DNA of 64,000 nucleotides from Synechococcus sp. BO 8801 (GCF_002252675.1 NZ_NQKY01000005.1:106248-170247); one strand, 5' to 3'; counted from the first letter of the stretch, positions 8,592-19,219 are shown. Notes: generated from the sequence alone by a model not told the origin. A program made the numbers and translations.

Positions 8592-9071
8592 TCAGCCCAG
8601 CCCCTCCTCTCGTCCGCTCCGCAGGTCGAGACCCATGGCCCGGATCCCTCCGGGGTCGACCACGAACCCGGCCCGGGTGAGGGCCGTCACCGCTTCGGGC
8701 GGGGCGGACAGGGAGATGCTGCAACCGCTCAGTTCCCGCCGCAGGCGGGCCAGGGCGGCCTGAACCAGGGCGCCGATCACCTCATCCCGGCAGGGGTCGC
8801 CCGGATCGGCCACCAGGTCCCAGAGGTTGGCATTGAGGGCCTGGTCACTGGTGGCGCGCACGAAGCCCACCAGCTGGCCGCCGGGGTTGAGCACCACCAG
8901 ATGCCAGGTGCTGCGGGCCAGTACCCGTTCCCATCGGTCCGGGCTGCGGGGGGCATCCCCGCAGGCCACCAGCAGGCGGTTGAGGCAGGCCGGATCGGGG
9001 TCGTGCTGCTGCAGCAGGGCGTAGCCCTCCCGCAGGCGGGGAGTCGGGGGCTGGCTGCGGAAAGGGATCAA
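8592..9071 (-). CDS. GNAT family N-acetyltransferase
   Basis: A 159-residue protein with the GNAT core: a beta strand pair ending LVGFVRATSD, a segment DEVIGALVQAALARLRR as the acetyl-CoA binding helix, and a C-terminal FVVDPGGIRAMGLDLR strand. The substrate is unknown. The stop codon begins at the base directly after the 3' end of tRNA-Arg on the opposite strand, so the two genes are packed tail to tail. Start is TTG at 9071 with no clear ribosome binding site, so the N-terminus is uncertain. Confidence 0.75.
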   Translation of the reverse strand: MIPFRSQPPTPRLREGYALLQQHDPDPACLNRLLVACGDAPRSPDRWERVLARSTWHLVVLNPGGQLVGFVRATSDQALNANLWDLVADPGDPCRDEVIGALVQAALARLRRELSGCSISLSAPPEAVTALTRAGFVVDPGGIRAMGLDLRSGREEGLG

Positions 9072-9087
9072 CAGAGAGTCCAGGGAA

Positions 9088-12000
9088 TCAGCCCGTGTTG
9101 CGCATGCCGGCGGCGATGCCGTTGATGGTGAGCAGGGCGCCGCGCAGCAGCTCGCTGCGGCTGTAGGTGCGGCCGTCGCCGCCTGCCGGCCCGTCGCCGG
9201 GCCCCTCGCTCATCGGCGGCTGCCGTTTCTGCTCCCGCAGCCGGCGCAGCAGCGCCACCTGCAGGTAGCCCAGGGGGATGATCGTGCGGTTGCGCAGGTC
9301 GACCGAGAGCTGCAGGGCCGGGTCGCCGTCGAGGAGCCGGCTGTGGTTGCTGATGCGCAGCACCAGGGAGTGGGTGAGGGCGAACTCACTGGCGATCGCC
9401 TCGAAGATCTGGGCGAACACCTCCTTGTTCTGGGGACGCCCCAGGGAGGTGACGTAATGGCCCGCCAGCTCCAGGTCGACCTTGGAGAGGGTCATCTCCA
9501 CCTTGGAGATCAGCATGCGGAAGAACGGCCAGCGCTGGTAGAGCAGCTGCAGCAGCTCCATCTGCTCGCCGTCGGCATCGAGCTCGGCCTGCAGGGCCGT
9601 GCCCACCCCGTACCAGCTGGGCAGCAGGAAGCGGCTCTGGGTCCAGCCGAACACCCACGGGATGGCCCGCAGGCTGGAGAGATCCTTGGCGCCGCTCTTG
9701 CGCCGGGCCGGCCGGCTGGAGATCTGCAGCTTGCTGATCTCCTCGATCGGTGTGACCTGCTGGAAGAAGGCCACCAGGTCGGGGTTGTCGTGCACCAGGG
9801 CCCGGTAGTGGTCGCGGGAGCGGGCCGCGAGCCGCTCCATCAGCACGTTCCAGGTGGGGGTGTCGTCCACCGGGGTGCTGACCATGCTGTTCTGGAGCAC
9901 GGCGGTGGTGACCGTTTCCAGGTTGTAGAGGGCCAGTTCCGGCAGGGAGTACTTGGAGGCCAGCACTTCCCCCTGCTCGGTGATCTTGATGCGTCCCTTC
10001 AGGGTGCCGCTGGGCTGGGCCAGGATCGCCTGGTAGGCGGGGCCGCCGCCCCGGCCCACCGAACCGCCGCGGCCATGGAAGATGCGCAGGGCGACGTCGT
10101 GGGCATCGGCCAGCGACTGCAGGGCGATCTGGGCCCGGTGGATCTCCCAGTTGCTGGAGAGGAAGCCGGAATCCTTGTTGCTGTCGGAGTAGCCCAGCAT
10201 CACCTCCTGGAGGGGCTGCTCGCCGTCGCTGTTGCTGATCAGCAGCTGGCGATAGAAGGGGTCGGCGAACAGCCGCCCCATCACCGCCGGGGCCCCCTGC
10301 AGGTCTTCGACCGTCTCGAACAGGGGGATCACCAGCAGGGCTGATTTCTGGGCCATCGGATCCACCAGCCCGGCCTCCTTGGCCAGGAGCACCACCTCCA
10401 GCAGATCCGACACCGTGTGACTCATGGAGATCACGTAGGTGCGGCAGATGCGCCGGCCGAACTCCTGCTGCAGCCGCTGCAGCATCCGGAACACGGCGAA
10501 GGTCTCGGCGGTGGGGGCGCTCCAGCGGGCCGCCGGCGGCAGCAGGGGCCGGCGGGTCTTGAGTTCGCTCAGCAGCCATTCCACCCGCTGCTCCTCGTCC
10601 ATCTCCCCGTAGGGCACCGGCAGCAGCAGGTAGCGGCTGAGCTCGTCGATGGCGTCGCTGTGGCGGGTGCTCTCCTGGCGGATGTCGAGGCTGGCCAGGG
10701 AGAAGGCGAAGATGTGCACCTGGCTGAGCAGGTCCTGCAGCGCTTCGCAGCTCAGGCCGGTGGCATCGAGGCTCTCCTTGATCAGCTCCAGGTCGGTGCG
10801 GAATTCCTCCACCGAGGCGTAATGCAGTTCCTGGGGGGGGGCCGGCTCCATCAGGCTGCTCAGTCCGGCCTCGTAGCCGGAAGAGCCGTCGCAGGGGGAT
10901 TCCCAGCCCGCCTCGGCCAGCTGCTGGTTGCGCTGCTGGGTGAGCCGCAGGCGCTCGAGGGTGTAGCTCAGCTTGAGCCGGTAGGGCTCGAGCCGGTAGC
11001 GGGCGGCGCGCTCCTCGTAGATCTCCGGGAAGCGCAGCCGGTCCATCTCCAGGGATTCCAGCAGGGCGGGGCTCACCTGGCTCCACTGCATCGAGATGCT
11101 GAGCTGGTCGCGCAGGACCGACACCGCCTGGATGTAGCGGGCCAGCATCAGCTGCCGCTGGAAGCAGGCCGTGCGCCAGGTGACATCGGGGGTGACCGAG
11201 GGGTTGCCGTCCCGGTCGGAGCCCACCCAGGAGCCGAAGGTGCAGAAGGCGTCCTTGGGGGGCTGCACGTCGGGGTAGCTGGCGGCCAGGGCGGCGCGGA
11301 TGCGCTGGCGCAGCTGGGGCAGGGCGTCGAAGAGCACCTGCTGGAAGTAGTGGAGGGCGTAGTCGACCTCGTCGATCACCGACGGCTTGAACTGGTGCAG
11401 CTCATCGGTGCGCCACCACAGCCGGATCTCCTCCTCCAGCTGCTGGCGCAGCCGGTCGTTGTCGTCCGGGTTGCCCTGGCCGTTCACCTGCAGCTTCTGG
11501 ATCAGGGCCGCCACCCGCCGCTGCTTGTGGCGCACGGTGTGGCGCACGATCTCGGTGGGGTGGGCCGTGAACACCAGCCGGATGTCCAGTTCCCGCAGCA
11601 GGCCTTCAAGTTGGCCCGGGGGCACGTTCAGGGCCCGCAGACGCTCGAACAGCTGGCGGAAGGTGGCCGGATCGCTCTGGCTGGCCAGGGGCGGCAGGAA
11701 GGGATCGTTGCTGGCGGGGGCGGGGGCCCGCTTGATGCTTTCGAGGTAGCTGTCCTCCTCGATGTGCTGCTCGAGGATGTTGACCAGCTGGAAGTAGAGG
11801 GAGAAGGCCCGGGCCGCGGCGATCCCCTCCGCCAGGTCCATGGCCTTGATCAGCGCCACGATGCCGTCGGTGTCGACGGCGGAGCTGGCCTCCGGGTCGA
11901 GGCCCGGCGCCACCGGACCACTCAGTTCCTTGAGCCGCAGCAGGCGTTCCACCTGCTCGGGGGGGCATTCGCTGCGCAGCACCGTCTGCCAGAGATCCTC

Positions 12001-12120
12001 CACCAGTTCCAGCCGCTCGGTGAGCAGTCGGATCACCCCGGGTGAGGCCTCGGCGGGAACGACCGAAGGCTCGGTCAGGTGGAGCCGCATGGGGGCGGTG
12101 GGCGCGGGGGTGCTGTTCAT
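9088..12120 (-). CDS. ppc: phosphoenolpyruvate carboxylase
   Basis: A 1010-residue enzyme that carboxylates phosphoenolpyruvate with bicarbonate to oxaloacetate, the anaplerotic step feeding amino acid synthesis in cyanobacteria. Family hallmarks are seen: the catalytic histidine motif [26 protein letters not shown] with the catalytic lysine, and [14 protein letters not shown]. It ends in the family-typical RNTG. ATG 12120 is the start; its first four bases overlap the stop of gshA (ATGA), which suggests translational coupling in a trpE-gshA-ppc unit. Confidence 0.97.
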   Translation of the reverse strand: MNSTPAPTAPMRLHLTEPSVVPAEASPGVIRLLTERLELVEDLWQTVLRSECPPEQVERLLRLKELSGPVAPGLDPEASSAVDTDGIVALIKAMDLAEGIAAARAFSLYFQLVNILEQHIEEDSYLESIKRAPAPASNDPFLPPLASQSDPATFRQLFERLRALNVPPGQLEGLLRELDIRLVFTAHPTEIVRHTVRHKQRRVAALIQKLQVNGQGNPDDNDRLRQQLEEEIRLWWRTDELHQFKPSVIDEVDYALHYFQQVLFDALPQLRQRIRAALAASYPDVQPPKDAFCTFGSWVGSDRDGNPSVTPDVTWRTACFQRQLMLARYIQAVSVLRDQLSISMQWSQVSPALLESLEMDRLRFPEIYEERAARYRLEPYRLKLSYTLERLRLTQQRNQQLAEAGWESPCDGSSGYEAGLSSLMEPAPPQELHYASVEEFRTDLELIKESLDATGLSCEALQDLLSQVHIFAFSLASLDIRQESTRHSDAIDELSRYLLLPVPYGEMDEEQRVEWLLSELKTRRPLLPPAARWSAPTAETFAVFRMLQRLQQEFGRRICRTYVISMSHTVSDLLEVVLLAKEAGLVDPMAQKSALLVIPLFETVEDLQGAPAVMGRLFADPFYRQLLISNSDGEQPLQEVMLGYSDSNKDSGFLSSNWEIHRAQIALQSLADAHDVALRIFHGRGGSVGRGGGPAYQAILAQPSGTLKGRIKITEQGEVLASKYSLPELALYNLETVTTAVLQNSMVSTPVDDTPTWNVLMERLAARSRDHYRALVHDNPDLVAFFQQVTPIEEISKLQISSRPARRKSGAKDLSSLRAIPWVFGWTQSRFLLPSWYGVGTALQAELDADGEQMELLQLLYQRWPFFRMLISKVEMTLSKVDLELAGHYVTSLGRPQNKEVFAQIFEAIASEFALTHSLVLRISNHSRLLDGDPALQLSVDLRNRTIIPLGYLQVALLRRLREQKRQPPMSEGPGDGPAGGDGRTYSRSELLRGALLTINGIAAGMRNTG

Positions 12121-13280
12121 GATCCTCCAGGAACCTCGGCTGCTTCTGTCGCCAGCCATGCGTCCAGCGCCTTCTCCCGGGACGCAAGCGCCACGGCCTC
12201 GCTGCCGATGATCGCACCGATGCTTTCGCCGCGCCCATGGCGCGCCAGCCATCGCATCGCCTGGTTGCCGCCGGCGAGGAGGTCGTGGAGGGGCGCCAGC
12301 CAGCGCGTCAGCCCCAGCTCCGCCGCCAGCGGCGCCATCGCCTCCAGCTCGGTGGCGATCCAGTCGCGGGCCTCCAGCGTTTCCCCGGTGCGCCAGTGCA
12401 CCAGGCGGGCCTGGAGGCTGGTGCGGGCCGCCGCCCGGTCGTTGGCATCGGCGATCGCCTCCAGTTCAGCGGCCCCGAACCGGCTGGCGGCCAGGGGATC
12501 CTGGCCCAAGGGATCCTGCAGCAGCTGCTGCAGGCGCAGTTCGGTGAAGGCGGTGACCGCCAGCAGCAGCAGCGGATCGTCGATCAGGTCGCAGATGCGG
12601 ATCTCCAGGCGGTTGAGGCCATGGGGCCGGTCGTCGCCATTGGGCCGCACCGACGTCCAGAGGTGACGCACGTTGCGCATCGCCCCGGCGGCCAGCTGCT
12701 CCTCCATCCAGTCGATGTAGTGGCCGTGGTCCCGGAACAGGGGCACCAGGGGGGGCGTGATCGGAAACTGCAGCCAGCGCTGGGAGTGGGCCCCTGTGAC
12801 CTCTCCGTCGAGGAAGGGGGAGCTGGCGCTGAGGGCGAGCAGCAGGGAGGCTTCGCAGCGCAGCAGGCGCAGGCCCGCGAACAGGGCGTCCATGTCCGTC
12901 AGGCCCAGGTTGATGTGGACGCTGGCGGTCACCACCCGGGTGCCGTAGGTGGCCTCGATGTAGGCGTGGTAAGGGTTCTCGGGGTCGGAGCGCTCGAAGC
13001 TGCGGCTGTCCCCCAGGCTCAGGGTGCTGCCCGGCAGCAGGGTGAGCCCACGGGGCTCCAGCCAGCGGCGCAGGCGACGGCGCGGTTCCAGCAGCAGCTC
13101 CAGCTGGGCGGTGTAGGAGGCCTCCGGCGGGGTGACGTACTCGAGGTTGCGGTGGTCCGGCTCGGTCATGAACCCCGCCAGTGCGGCGGCCGCTTCGGCG
13201 GAGCAGCCCACCACCGTGCCGTCGGCCCGACCGGTGTACATCTCGACTTCGAAGCCCTTCAGCAGCAGGGGAGCGCTCAT
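12117..13280 (-). CDS. gshA: glutamate--cysteine ligase, cyanobacterial type
   Basis: A 387-residue protein of the cyanobacterial GshA family, which makes gamma-glutamylcysteine in the first step of glutathione synthesis. Recognisable segments include [11 protein letters not shown] at the N-terminus, [17 protein letters not shown] and [14 protein letters not shown]. The start ATG at 13280 overlaps the trpE stop by four bases, and the stop overlaps the ppc start by four bases. The enzyme is soluble and cytoplasmic. Confidence 0.93.
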   Translation of the reverse strand: MSAPLLLKGFEVEMYTGRADGTVVGCSAEAAAALAGFMTEPDHRNLEYVTPPEASYTAQLELLLEPRRRLRRWLEPRGLTLLPGSTLSLGDSRSFERSDPENPYHAYIEATYGTRVVTASVHINLGLTDMDALFAGLRLLRCEASLLLALSASSPFLDGEVTGAHSQRWLQFPITPPLVPLFRDHGHYIDWMEEQLAAGAMRNVRHLWTSVRPNGDDRPHGLNRLEIRICDLIDDPLLLLAVTAFTELRLQQLLQDPLGQDPLAASRFGAAELEAIADANDRAAARTSLQARLVHWRTGETLEARDWIATELEAMAPLAAELGLTRWLAPLHDLLAGGNQAMRWLARHGRGESIGAIIGSEAVALASREKALDAWLATEAAEVPGGS

Positions 13281-14842
13281 GGCGTCGCGTCGGCCCCGTC
13301 GGCCACGGCCGGCTCCAGGCAGGCCAGGGCCTTGAGCATGCCGCGCGCCTTGTTGCGGGTTTCCTGGTACTCCGCTTCCGGGCGGGAGTCGGCCACGATC
13401 CCGGCACCGGCCTGCACCTGCACCCGCCAGCCGCCCTCGGGGTGGGGCAGCACCACCATGGTGCGGATCGTGATGGCCGTGTTGAGGGCTCCGGCCAGAT
13501 CCACCGCTCCGTAGACGCCCGAGTAGGGCCCGCGGGCATCCGGCTCGAGGGCATGGATGAGCTGCATGGCGCGGATCTTGGGGGCTCCGCTCACGGTGCC
13601 CGCCGGGAAAGACGCCATCAGCAGGTCCCAGATGTCGTGATCCTCGGTCAGCAGCCCCTCCACCTCGCTGACGATGTGCATCACGTGGGAGTACTTCTCG
13701 ATCACCATCAGTTCGGTGACCTGCACCGTGCCGGCCCGGCAGACCCGGCCCAGGTCGTTGCGGCCCAGGTCGACCAGCATCACGTGCTCCGCCCGCTCCT
13801 TCGGATCGGCCAGCAGCTCCTCGGCCAGGGCCGCATCCTGGGCGTCATCGGCGCCACGGGGCCGGGTGCCGGCGATGGGGCGCAGGGAGGCCTTCACCCC
13901 TTCAGCGCAGGGCTCCGCCTTCACCATCACCTCGGGACTGGAGCCGATCAGGTGCCAGTCGCCGAAGTTGAAGAACGCCATGTAAGGCGAGGGGTTGACC
14001 ATCCGCAGGCTGCGGTAGAGATCGAAGGGGTCGTGGGTCACCCGGGCCTCGAACCGCTGGCTCAGCACCAGCTGGAACACGTCGCCGGCGGCGATGTGCT
14101 CGGCCGCGGCCGCCACAGCGCCCTCAAACTCCTCCTGGCCCCGGTTGCTGCGGGTGGCCAGCTCGGCACCGCTCGCCTCGTGCCAGGCCAGCGGCTTGAC
14201 GTGGGCCGGCAACGGGGCGTGCATGCGGGCCTCAAGGGCCTCGATGCGGGCCGCCGCCCGGTCGTAGGCCTCACCGGGATCGGCCCCTGCGGAGAGGTCC
14301 ACGTAGGCCACCGCCGTGATCTGGCGCTTCACCTGGTCAAACACCAGCAGGCTGTCGGCCAGCATCCAGCAGCCGTCCGGCGGGGCCCCGTCCGGGGCGT
14401 CGTGGACCGGCACGCTGGGCTCGATCCAGCGGATCAGCTCGTAGCCCCAGAAGCCGAACAGCTGGGCCACCGCCGGCAGGCCCTCCACCGGGCCGGGGCG
14501 CAGGGGGGCCAGAGCCTCCCGCAGCAGGCTGAAGGGGCTGCCCTGGAGCTGTTCGCTGCGGCCATCGCGCCAGCGCCTCTCGCCCCGGTCACCGCGGCAG
14601 GTGAGGGTCCAGAGCGGGTCGGTGACGACGAAGCTCCAGCGGCCCAGCTGCTCGCCCCCCTCCACCGATTCCAGCAGCACCCCATGGCTGCCGCCCGCCC
14701 CCACCTTCAGCCAGGTGGTCAGGGGGGTCTCCAGGTCGGCGGGCCAGCGCTTCCAGAGGGGCAGGAGATTGACGGCCAAGTCAGCGCCTGCCTCCCCACC
14801 GGCGATCCGGGCGAGGAAGGCGCTGCGATCAGAACCGGGCAT
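13277..14842 (-). CDS. trpE: anthranilate synthase component I
   Basis: A 521-residue chorismate-binding enzyme that, with the glutaminase subunit TrpG, makes anthranilate for tryptophan. The C-terminal catalytic domain contains LIGSSPEVMVK, the RPIAGTRPRG motif, HVMLVDLGRNDLGRVC and the SFPAGTVSGAPKIRAMQLI signature. The N-terminal regulatory region contains LLES, part of the usual tryptophan feedback site. ATG 14842 is preferred over GTG 14845 directly before it. It is first in a run with gshA and ppc; the grouping looks like packing rather than a pathway operon. Confidence 0.95.
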   Translation of the reverse strand: MPGSDRSAFLARIAGGEAGADLAVNLLPLWKRWPADLETPLTTWLKVGAGGSHGVLLESVEGGEQLGRWSFVVTDPLWTLTCRGDRGERRWRDGRSEQLQGSPFSLLREALAPLRPGPVEGLPAVAQLFGFWGYELIRWIEPSVPVHDAPDGAPPDGCWMLADSLLVFDQVKRQITAVAYVDLSAGADPGEAYDRAAARIEALEARMHAPLPAHVKPLAWHEASGAELATRSNRGQEEFEGAVAAAAEHIAAGDVFQLVLSQRFEARVTHDPFDLYRSLRMVNPSPYMAFFNFGDWHLIGSSPEVMVKAEPCAEGVKASLRPIAGTRPRGADDAQDAALAEELLADPKERAEHVMLVDLGRNDLGRVCRAGTVQVTELMVIEKYSHVMHIVSEVEGLLTEDHDIWDLLMASFPAGTVSGAPKIRAMQLIHALEPDARGPYSGVYGAVDLAGALNTAITIRTMVVLPHPEGGWRVQVQAGAGIVADSRPEAEYQETRNKARGMLKALACLEPAVADGADATP

Positions 14843-14859
14843 CACGGCGACAGGCAGGC

Positions 14860-14885
14860 AAAAAAAACGGGGCTCTCGGCCCCGC
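14860..14885 (-). terminator. intrinsic terminator downstream of psaD
   Basis: On the minus strand a CGGGGC/GCCCCG stem with a five-base loop is followed by a run of eight T. It lies 26 bp after the psaD stop and just before trpE, so it should separate photosystem I transcription from the trpE-gshA-ppc run. Confidence 0.85.
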
Positions 14886-14910
14886 CGTTATAGGTGCTGG
14901 CCGGCCAGGC

Positions 14911-15342
14911 TCAGGCCTCGTGGGTGGCCTTGCCGCTGAACTTGAGGCTGGCGGGGTTGGGGTTGGCGCCGATGCTGCGGGGGGTGTGGCCCACCATGGC
15001 GCGGCCTTCGTTGACCTTCTCGGGGAAGACGCCGTCCTTGGGGTGCAGGAATTCGGTGTCGCCGCCCGGGTAGATCCGGTAGATCTTGTAGTCCTCGATC
15101 CGGGGCTTGAACTTGGTGCGCAGCTGGGTGCCGAGGGCCAGGCACTGCTCCTTGCGGGCGAAGTACATGAGGTTCTCGCCTGCGTTCATTTCAGCGGCGC
15201 CACCGGTGGGCAGCTCAAACACCTGGGCCTTGCTGCTGCTCCAGGTGATGGCGTACTTCTCCTCGGTTTCGGCGGAGTTCAGCAAGCCACCAGTGCTGCC
15301 GATGTACTTCGGGAGTTGACCGTTGAGGGCCGTTTCAGGCAT
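14911..15342 (-). CDS. psaD: photosystem I reaction centre subunit II
   Basis: A 143-residue stromal-side subunit of photosystem I that forms the docking site for ferredoxin. The family signature is clear from residue 9 onward ([64 protein letters not shown]). Length matches the usual 139-145. It is monocistronic, ending in a strong intrinsic terminator. Confidence 0.97.
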   Translation of the reverse strand: MPETALNGQLPKYIGSTGGLLNSAETEEKYAITWSSSKAQVFELPTGGAAEMNAGENLMYFARKEQCLALGTQLRTKFKPRIEDYKIYRIYPGGDTEFLHPKDGVFPEKVNEGRAMVGHTPRSIGANPNPASLKFSGKATHEA

Positions 15343-15445
15343 GGCTTGAAGACCGTTTCAGGAGGAAGCTAGCACCGTGGTTTTGGGCTTCTGAGTACCC
15401 CCGGCGGACTCTTCACACCCGTCAACAAACCTGGCTGTCGCCGCC

Positions 15446-16849
15446 TCAGCCGCCGCGCTCGGCGGCCGGGAAGAACACGGTCAGGTTGCTGCCGCCCCGC
15501 TCGGTGAGCCGGCCCCCCAGCCGGTGGAAGAGCCGCTGGGTGGCCTGGCGGCTGAGCTGCAGGCTGCCGGTCTCCGGGTTCCAGCTCAGCACCGGGCCCA
15601 CCGGCATCGGCACGGCCGCCGCCAGCCCATCGGCCTCACGGCTCTCGGGATCGTCGCTGCTGAGCTGGAGCTTCAGCCGCGAGCCCGCCGGCAGCAGCCG
15701 CAGCCGCACTTCACTGCCGCTGGGCAGGCTTCGGCTGAACCGGTCCATCAGGCCGCCGAGCATGGTCTCCAGCCGGCTGGGATCGCTCATCACCGGCGGC
15801 AGGTCGGGGGCGATCTCGAGCACCAGCCGCAGGTCGCGGCGCCCCAGCTGGCGTTGCCAGAGCTCCTCCAGCTGGACCAGCAGCCGGCTGAGGTCCGTGC
15901 GGGCCAGTTCGCTGTCGCTCAGGGGCTGGCCGCTGCCGGGCTGGCGCTGCAGTTCCGCCGCCAGGAAGATGAGGCCGAAGCGGTCGATCTGTTCGCTGCA
16001 CTCGCCGTCGATCTGCTCCAGCCGCTGCCGCACCACCGTCGGCAGGTCGGTGCGACGCAGCAGGGAGCGGATCAGGGTGCGGATCGTGGCCAGCGGGGTG
16101 CGCACCTCGTGGGTGAGGGCTTCGAGCAGGGCCAGTTCGCTGCTGACGGCGTCGCCGCCCTCGCTGCGTTTCTCGCCGTGCACGAGCGGCTGCAGGGTGA
16201 CACTGGGGGCCATGGCGGCCAGGCGCTGGGCCAGCAGGGGCCAGAAGCGGGTGCCCAGATCGGGATCGTTGCCGAGCGGGCCCAGCAGCTGCAGGCGGCG
16301 GCGCAGCCCTAGGCCCGCGGCCGGATCGTCCTGGGCCAGGCGGCGATCGAGCAGTTCCAGGGCGGCCGAGAGGACCGGGGCGTCGAAGCGCACCACCAGC
16401 CGGCGCTCCTGCGGGGGGCCATCGAGGGCCAGGGCCACCTGCAGCACCGGGGTGATCAGCACCAGCAGCGGATCGGTGCCGTCGTCCTCCCGCAGGCTGA
16501 GGCGCTGGAAGCCCCCCGGCCGGCCCGCCGTTCCCCTGGGAGGCGTGCCGTGGGTGGCCGGCAGGGGCGCCATCCCCGGCAGCAGCGGCAACCCCGGGGG
16601 CATCAGGTTGCCCACCTCGGCGGGCGTCCAGACCCAGCCGTCCAGCCACTCCAGCAGGGCAGGTTCGTAGAGGGCCGGCAGGGGGGCCGCCAGCCACACC
16701 CCCGGCTGGGGAGGGAAGGCCCCGAGCAGGTCCGCCTGCACCGTGGCCAGGGCGGCCCACCACTGGCGCCGCACGCTGTCCTCATCCCCCCGCCCGGCCG
16801 GGACCCCGGCCGCCAGCAGGCGGCGCAGGTCCCCCAGGCTCACCACCAT
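15446..16849 (-). CDS. histidine kinase-like protein with degenerate ATPase domain
   Basis: A 467-residue protein. The first 270 residues hold no recognised sensor domain and are rich in Leu, Pro and Ala. Then comes an H-box, ALTHEVRTPLATIRTLIRSLL, as in sensor kinases, followed by the dimerisation helices. In the C-terminal region the ATP-binding signatures are not recognisable: the N-box asparagine is missing (MLGGLMDRFSRS), no D-x-G-x-G is seen, and the G2 glycines are altered. It may therefore be a phosphotransfer or scaffolding protein rather than an active kinase. The start ATG at 16849 overlaps the end of rodA by 10 bp, suggesting coupling with cell-elongation genes. Confidence 0.75.
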   Translation of the reverse strand: MVVSLGDLRRLLAAGVPAGRGDEDSVRRQWWAALATVQADLLGAFPPQPGVWLAAPLPALYEPALLEWLDGWVWTPAEVGNLMPPGLPLLPGMAPLPATHGTPPRGTAGRPGGFQRLSLREDDGTDPLLVLITPVLQVALALDGPPQERRLVVRFDAPVLSAALELLDRRLAQDDPAAGLGLRRRLQLLGPLGNDPDLGTRFWPLLAQRLAAMAPSVTLQPLVHGEKRSEGGDAVSSELALLEALTHEVRTPLATIRTLIRSLLRRTDLPTVVRQRLEQIDGECSEQIDRFGLIFLAAELQRQPGSGQPLSDSELARTDLSRLLVQLEELWQRQLGRRDLRLVLEIAPDLPPVMSDPSRLETMLGGLMDRFSRSLPSGSEVRLRLLPAGSRLKLQLSSDDPESREADGLAAAVPMPVGPVLSWNPETGSLQLSRQATQRLFHRLGGRLTERGGSNLTVFFPAAERGG

Positions 16850-18108
16850 CGCCGCAGGCTGCGGCTGCGCCGGGCCACGGAGGCGCAGAGCCCGAGGCTG
16901 ATGCAGTTGACGAGCATGGCCGAACGGCCGTAGCTGAGGAAGGGCAGCGGAATGCCGGTGATGGGTCCGAGGCCGATGGTCATGTTGATGTTCACCACCA
17001 CCTGGAACATCAGCATGGCGCCGATTCCCACCACCACGAGGGATTCGTAGTCGCTGGAAGCCCGCCCTGCGATCTGCAGCAGGCGCCAGATCAGCACCAC
17101 GAAGCCCACCACCACCAGCATCGAGCCGATGAAGCCGGTTTCCTCCCCCAGGGCGCTGAAGATGAAATCGGTGTGCTGCTCGGGAATGAAGCGCAGCTTG
17201 GTGAGGGAGCCGTTCATCAGGCCGGTGCCCCACAGCTGGCCGGAGCCGATCCCGACCTTGCTCTGCAGCAGGTGGTAACCGCCGCCGAGGGGATCCTGGG
17301 CCGGATCGAGGAACAGGGTGAGCCGGGCCCGCTGGTGGGGCCGCAGTCCGTGCTCCCACAGCCAGGGGGTCCCCACGGCGAACAGTCCCTGGACAGCCAG
17401 CACCAGGGCCACCCCGATCCTTTTCCAGGGCAGGGAGCGCCAGGCCACCCAGCCCATCAGGGGGATCCAGCCCAGCAGCAGCCAGGGCAGGGTGCCGGCC
17501 ATGATCGCGGTGAACAGGGGCGAGAGCAGCAGCAGCAGCCAGGTGGCGGGCATGCCCGACCAGAACAGCATCACCAGCAGCACCGCACCGAAGACCAGCG
17601 ACGTGCCCAGATCCGGCTGCACGAACACCAGCAGCCACGGCACGCTGATCATCCCCACAGGTCGGAGCAGATCGATCGGCCGCTCCACCGGGTACTTGGA
17701 GAGCACCCCCGCCAGCAGCAGGATCGCCGCCACCTTGGCGAACTCCGAGGGCTGGACGTAGAAGCCGCCGATGTTGATCCAGCTCTGGGCCCCGAGGGCA
17801 CTGACCCCGATCACCCGCACCGCGATCAGGCTCACCACCATCAGGATGTAGATCGGCCACTGGAACCGGGCGATGCGGTCCAGGGGCACCCGGGCCAGCA
17901 GCAGGGCGATGACCAGGCCCACCGCCGCGGTGATCCAGTGCTGGTACCAGTCGGTGGTGGCCTGCTGGCGCTGGGTGCTGGCGATCAGGGCCCCCGCCAG
18001 CAGGGTGAGGGCGATGGGGATGCCCCAGAGGAGGGGGTCGAAGCCGGGGCCCCGCCGTTTCGGCCCCTTGGCGGCGAACCCACCGCGCCGGGGGCTGAGG
18101 ACCGCCAT
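16840..18108 (-). CDS. rodA: rod shape-determining protein RodA (SEDS family)
   Basis: A 422-residue integral membrane protein with about ten hydrophobic helices. SEDS signatures include GAQSWINIGGFYVQPSEFAK, VFVQPDLGTSLVFGAVL, EQHTDFIFSALGEETGFIG and GIPLPFLSYGRSAM. RodA polymerises lipid II glycan strands with a class B PBP during cell elongation. ATG 18108 is four bases after the mrp stop, and its own stop lies within the start of the kinase-like gene, so mrp-rodA-kinase form one tight unit. Confidence 0.95.
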   Translation of the reverse strand: MAVLSPRRGGFAAKGPKRRGPGFDPLLWGIPIALTLLAGALIASTQRQQATTDWYQHWITAAVGLVIALLLARVPLDRIARFQWPIYILMVVSLIAVRVIGVSALGAQSWINIGGFYVQPSEFAKVAAILLLAGVLSKYPVERPIDLLRPVGMISVPWLLVFVQPDLGTSLVFGAVLLVMLFWSGMPATWLLLLLSPLFTAIMAGTLPWLLLGWIPLMGWVAWRSLPWKRIGVALVLAVQGLFAVGTPWLWEHGLRPHQRARLTLFLDPAQDPLGGGYHLLQSKVGIGSGQLWGTGLMNGSLTKLRFIPEQHTDFIFSALGEETGFIGSMLVVVGFVVLIWRLLQIAGRASSDYESLVVVGIGAMLMFQVVVNINMTIGLGPITGIPLPFLSYGRSAMLVNCISLGLCASVARRSRSLRRWW

Positions 18109-18112
18109 GGCT

Positions 18113-19219
18113 TCAGGCGAGGGCCGGGCTGAGGGCGCAGCCGGCACTCAGCCGTTCGGCCAGTTCGGTGAAGGCGCGGCCGCTGGCCGAGCCCGGTGCC
18201 GACAGCACCACCGGCAGGCCCCGCTCCCCGCCCTCGAGCACGGGCATCTCCATGGGCAGCTGGGCCAGCAGGGGCACGCCCGCCTCGTCGGCCAGCCGCT
18301 GGCCGCCGCCGCTGCCGAACAGGGCGTAGCGGCGATCGGGCAGATCGGGGGGGATGAAGGCGGTCATGTTCTCCACCACCCCGAGCACCGGCACGCCCAT
18401 CTGCAGGAACATCGCCAGGCCGCGGCGGGCATCCTGGAGCGACACCAGCTGGGGGGTGGTGACGATCACCGCGCCGGCCATGGGCACGGCCTGGGCGAGG
18501 GTGAGCTGGGCGTCGCCGGTGCCGGGGGGAAGATCCACCACCAGCACGTCCCGTTCGCCCCAGTTCACCTGATAAAGGAACTGGCGGATGATTCCGTTCA
18601 ACATCGGCCCGCGCCAGACCACCGGCTGGTTCTCCTGGATCAGCAGGCCCATCGACACCATGACGATGCCGCAGGTCTCGATCGGCTCCAGCACCTGGTC
18701 GTTGCCGCTGCCCGACACCTGGGGGCTGCGGTCGGCCACGCCCAGCATGGTGGGGGCATTGGGCCCGTAGATGTCGGCATCGAGCAGGCCCACCCGCAGG
18801 CCGGAGGCGGCCAGGGCGCAGGCCAGGTTCACCGCCACCGTGCTCTTGCCCACGCCCCCCTTGCCGCTGCTGACGGCGATCACCTGGCGCACGCCGGGGA
18901 TGCCCTGCCGTTCCGGCAGCTGGGCCCCGCCGGGGCCGTGGCCGGCGGCACCGATCGGGCCCGAGGAGGGGGCGGCGGCGGGCTGGGCCAGTTCGATCTG
19001 CACGTCGTTGATGCCCTCCACGGCCAGCAGGGCGCTGCGGGCCTCGGCGGCGATGCGCTCCCGCTGGCTGTTGGCGAAACCGGGCAGGGCGAGGCGGAAC
19101 ACGGCCCGGCTGCCCTGATGCCGCAGGTCGCTGATCCAGCCCAGCTCCAGCAGGCTGCGGCCACTGCCGGCGTCGCGGAGTGGCTGCAGGGCCTCGAGGA
19201 GGGTGTCGGCGCTGGCCAT
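18113..19219 (-). CDS. mrp: Mrp/NBP35 family ATPase, Fe-S cluster carrier
   Basis: A 368-residue protein with an N-terminal DUF59/MIP18 domain (residues 1-80), a linker, and a ParA-like P-loop NTPase domain with deviant Walker A GKGGVGKST at 119-127 and LVVDLPPGTGD. These proteins carry and transfer [4Fe-4S] clusters. The C-terminal CxxC pair found in many Mrp proteins is absent where expected (the segment reads ENMTAFIPPDLPDRRYALFG), so cluster binding in this form is unproven. Divergent from hemF with a 193 bp gap that should hold both promoters. Confidence 0.93.
   Translation of the reverse strand: MASADTLLEALQPLRDAGSGRSLLELGWISDLRHQGSRAVFRLALPGFANSQRERIAAEARSALLAVEGINDVQIELAQPAAAPSSGPIGAAGHGPGGAQLPERQGIPGVRQVIAVSSGKGGVGKSTVAVNLACALAASGLRVGLLDADIYGPNAPTMLGVADRSPQVSGSGNDQVLEPIETCGIVMVSMGLLIQENQPVVWRGPMLNGIIRQFLYQVNWGERDVLVVDLPPGTGDAQLTLAQAVPMAGAVIVTTPQLVSLQDARRGLAMFLQMGVPVLGVVENMTAFIPPDLPDRRYALFGSGGGQRLADEAGVPLLAQLPMEMPVLEGGERGLPVVLSAPGSASGRAFTELAERLSAGCALSPALA

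Noticed and set aside
9386..11086. Long open frame within ppc in another frame
   Set aside because: High-GC sequence keeps alternative frames open; composition is Arg/Pro/Ala-rich with no domain, and ppc fully explains the region.
15446..17860. An uninterrupted 804-codon minus-strand frame
   Set aside because: The upstream 340 codons are only the out-of-frame image of rodA; the histidine kinase-like protein begins at ATG 16849.
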